Below are positions 62,099 to 64,000 of a DNA stretch of 64,000 bases, in pieces (the stretch's first letter is position 1; each line of letters begins with the position of its first letter). This DNA is from Microbacterium sp. lyk4-40-TSB-66 (GTDB taxonomy: Bacteria > Actinomycetota > Actinomycetes > Actinomycetales > Microbacteriaceae). Where the stretch lies: the NCBI RefSeq assembly GCF_030209475.1, contig NZ_JARVRW010000007.1, positions 62,001 through 126,000 of the forward strand, read 5' to 3'. The notes under the pieces were generated by a model. That model saw only the letters and a list, made by a program, of their open reading frames with translations, had not been told where the DNA came from and searched no databases. The position numbers and the translations under genes were made by a program.

Positions 62099-62707
62099 TC
62101 AGCGGATGCCGCGGGCGGCGAGGGCGTCGCCGAGATCGTCGGCGTGACGCAGCGCGAGGACGAGCAGCGGCAACGCGCCGCGCGCGAGGGAGGGACGCAG
62201 GCCCCGCGCACGCTGGGCGTCTCGCACCTCGGCGGCGAGGCGCGTGAGCACGGGCATCATCGCGAGCGCGATCGTCAGCAGCAGCGCGGCGCGGGCCGGA
62301 TCGACCCCGATGCGACCGAGAGGCTGCAATCCCCTCTCCAGCGCCTCGAGCAGGGACCCGACGGGAGTCGTCAGCGACACCAGTCCGGCCACGACCAGCG
62401 CCGCGGCGACCCGCGCCGTGTTGGCGGCGGCGGCCTCCGGCCCGAGGAAGAGCAGCTGCCCTCCCGCCGTGACGACGATGATCCACCGCACGGCCCACAC
62501 CTGTCCGCCGAGCGCGCGCATCCCCCCGGTGACCCCCATGCCGCTTGCGGCATACAGCCCGCAGGCCACGCCCAGCGCGACGGGCACGCTCTGCCATGCC
62601 GATGGCAGAGCCGCGAGCACGAGCGCCACGAGCGCGAGCCCCGCGAGCGTGGGGCCGGCCGGCATCCGGTGCATCCATCCCCGTCCGGGGTGGTACAGGC
62701 TCAGCAC
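62099..62707 (-). CDS. ECF transporter T component (BioN-like)
   Basis: A 202-residue membrane protein of the EcfT family with about four to five helices. The two Ala-Arg-Gly motifs that contact the ATPase are visible as AQRARGL and LAARGI near the C terminus. The GTG at 62707 overlaps the ATPase stop. As third gene after bioY and the ATPase, it completes a biotin-specific (or group I) ECF importer. Confidence 0.88.
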   Translation of the reverse strand: MLSLYHPGRGWMHRMPAGPTLAGLALVALVLAALPSAWQSVPVALGVACGLYAASGMGVTGGMRALGGQVWAVRWIIVVTAGGQLLFLGPEAAAANTARVAAALVVAGLVSLTTPVGSLLEALERGLQPLGRIGVDPARAALLLTIALAMMPVLTRLAAEVRDAQRARGLRPSLARGALPLLVLALRHADDLGDALAARGIR

Positions 62708-63381
62708 GCCACGGCCGCGGCGTAGGCGTCGACGACCTCGGCGGAGGCTCCGGATGCCACGACCCGCCCCTCGGCGAACAGCACGGCCCGTTCGCAGCGG
62801 CGTGCCAGGGCGAGGTCGTGGGTGATGACGAGCAGCGCGTGTCCGGTGTCGGCGAGCAGGTGGTCGACGACGAGGCGGGCGTTCCGCGCGTCGAGGAAGG
62901 CGGTGGGTTCGTCAGCGATGACCAGGTGCGGCTCGCGGACGAACGCGCCGCACAGAGCGAGGAGCTGCTTCTGCCCGCCCGAGAGGTCGTGCGAGGGACG
63001 GTCGGCGAGGTCCTCGAGCCCGAAGCGCCGGAGCGCCGCGGCCACCCGTCCATCGCGCACCTCGTGCGGCAGGCGCTCAGGTCTCAGTGACAAGGCGACG
63101 TCGTCGGCGACGGTCGGCATCACGATCTGCGCGTCGGGATTGCTCAACACGAGCGCCACCCGTCGGCGGAGCTCGGCGGCATCCCGCTGCGGGTCGAGCC
63201 CGAGCACCCGCAGGGCGCCGGCCGACGGGCGAACGAGGCCCGCCACGAGTCGCGCGAAGGTCGACTTGCCCGATCCGTTGTCGCCGATGACCGCGATCGT
63301 CCGCGCGTCCAGGTCGAGGGTGACGCGCTGCAGCACCTCACGCTGCCCGAGGCGCGCGCCGAGGGCCTCGCACCGGATCAC
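62701..63381 (-). CDS. ECF transporter ATPase (BioM-like)
   Basis: A 226-residue ABC ATPase. Walker A GDNGSGKST near residue 33, signature LSGGQKQ near residue 135 and Walker B LVIADEPTAFLD are complete. NPDAQIVMPTVADDV is the Q-loop region typical of EcfA. The GTG overlaps the bioY stop. It powers the BioY-EcfT complex. Confidence 0.9.
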   Translation of the reverse strand: MIRCEALGARLGQREVLQRVTLDLDARTIAVIGDNGSGKSTFARLVAGLVRPSAGALRVLGLDPQRDAAELRRRVALVLSNPDAQIVMPTVADDVALSLRPERLPHEVRDGRVAAALRRFGLEDLADRPSHDLSGGQKQLLALCGAFVREPHLVIADEPTAFLDARNARLVVDHLLADTGHALLVITHDLALARRCERAVLFAEGRVVASGASAEVVDAYAAAVAC

Positions 63382-63983
63382 GCGTCGACCGCGACCTCGG
63401 CCGGTCGCCGTCGGGTGGCGCGCACGCTCCAGTCACGGCGGAAGCCGCGCGGGTACGCCGTGACGAGCGTCGTCACGACGACCGTGGCGACGGCCGCCTT
63501 CAGCAGATCGCCCGGCACGAAGACGAGGCTCGTGAGCGCGGTCTCGGCCAGCGGCAGCCTCGTGACCAGGCTCTGGACCGGGATGCCGAGGGCGTAGATC
63601 GCGCCGATCCCGCCGGCGAGCATCGCCAGCGCGGTGCGCCAGGCGACGGGACGACGTCCGCCCGCGTGCACGATCAGCCCGATGACGATCGCGCCGAGGA
63701 TCCAGCCAAGGGCGTAGCCCGCGGTGGGTCCGAGGAAGACGCCGATGCCTCCTCGACCGCCGGCCAGCACCGGCAGACCCACCGCCGCCAGCGCGAGCAG
63801 CACGGTGACCGAGAGCGCCCCGAGCCACGGGCCGAGGATCGCGCCCGCGAGCATCACCCCCAGGGTCTGCGCCGTGATCGGCACCCCACCGAACACGGGG
63901 AAGCTGCCGGGGAGCCCGAGCACCGCGATGAGCGCGGTGAAGACGGCGATGCGGGCGAGATCGGTGGCGTCGGCTGTGCGCAT
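63378..63983 (-). CDS. bioY: Biotin transporter BioY (ECF S component)
   Basis: A 201-residue membrane protein with about six helices. ITAQTLGVMLAGAILGPWLGA and PTAGYALGWILGAIVIG are the BioY signature segments. AAGGA precedes the ATG at 63983. It binds biotin and forms the transporter with the ATPase and T component, whose genes overlap it in sequence. The control region lies beyond the right edge of the window. Confidence 0.93.
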   Translation of the reverse strand: MRTADATDLARIAVFTALIAVLGLPGSFPVFGGVPITAQTLGVMLAGAILGPWLGALSVTVLLALAAVGLPVLAGGRGGIGVFLGPTAGYALGWILGAIVIGLIVHAGGRRPVAWRTALAMLAGGIGAIYALGIPVQSLVTRLPLAETALTSLVFVPGDLLKAAVATVVVTTLVTAYPRGFRRDWSVRATRRRPAEVAVDA

Positions 63984-64000
63984 GACGGTCCTTCCTGAAC

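Noticed and set aside
61856..62100. The repeated DNA near 62 kb as a CRISPR array
   Set aside because: Only three units, period 82 bp with no short repeats separated by unique spacers, and no cas genes; the whole unit is repeated.

Overview
The window is a high-GC actinobacterial chromosome segment. GC-rich third positions, many GTG starts, ATGA/GTGA gene overlaps and the families present (LldD2-type lactate dehydrogenase, DUF7882-like protein, BioYMN, CofE, actinobacterial PutA relatives) point to Microbacteriaceae, most likely Microbacterium. This is inferred from sequence style and remembered families; no rRNA gene is present to confirm it. I see no tRNA, rRNA, CRISPR array, transposase or prophage gene.

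Layout. 1-2.5 kb: minus-strand ebo-like operon (inositol-phosphate synthase, UbiA-type prenyltransferase, TIM-barrel protein cut by the window edge). 2.9-7.6 kb: lysophospholipase-like hydrolase, a MarR-MFS operon and a 14-helix MFS exporter. 7.7-17.5 kb: three regulator/enzyme or regulator/exporter pairs, each with a palindromic operator. One TetR regulator appears to own a small regulon (broken Old Yellow Enzyme, SDR, alpha/beta hydrolase, unknown protein) through a repeated ACTCA-N4-TGAGT site. A lactate dehydrogenase gene carries an LldR-type operator. 17.5-22.5 kb: transglutaminase, alpha-E and circularly permuted ATP-grasp operon with a divergent second ATP-grasp gene. 22.6-23.8 kb: zinc alcohol dehydrogenase.

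24-29.4 kb is an accessory stretch of unrecognised proteins (HTH protein, 7-helix membrane protein, secreted repeat-domain protein). 29.5-34 kb: unknown protein, then a glycosyltransferase, a PIG-L deacetylase-methyltransferase fusion and an acyl-CoA dehydrogenase-like protein translated as one overlapping unit. 34-38.9 kb: small proteins, MarR, alpha/beta hydrolase, membrane molybdopterin oxidoreductase. 39-41 kb: rocD-ddaH (arginine derivative/ornithine catabolism).

41.3-51.7 kb is the most striking region. A divergent PfkB kinase and a tightly overlapping operon encode a ribose-type ABC importer, an FGGY kinase, a D-2-hydroxyacid dehydrogenase and three methionine-salvage enzymes (MtnC, MtnB, MtnD). 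I read it as uptake and catabolism of a 5-methylthiopentose, with the FGGY kinase taking the place of MtnK and possibly MtnA. 53-56.8 kb holds a full-length PutA homologue in which the catalytic residues of both enzyme domains appear to be lost. 57-64 kb: secreted alpha-lytic-type protease followed by a 63-bp repeat array, acetylxylan esterase family protein, thioesterase, GNAT, cofE, an 82-bp tandem palindromic repeat, and the biotin ECF transporter operon bioY-ATPase-EcfT.
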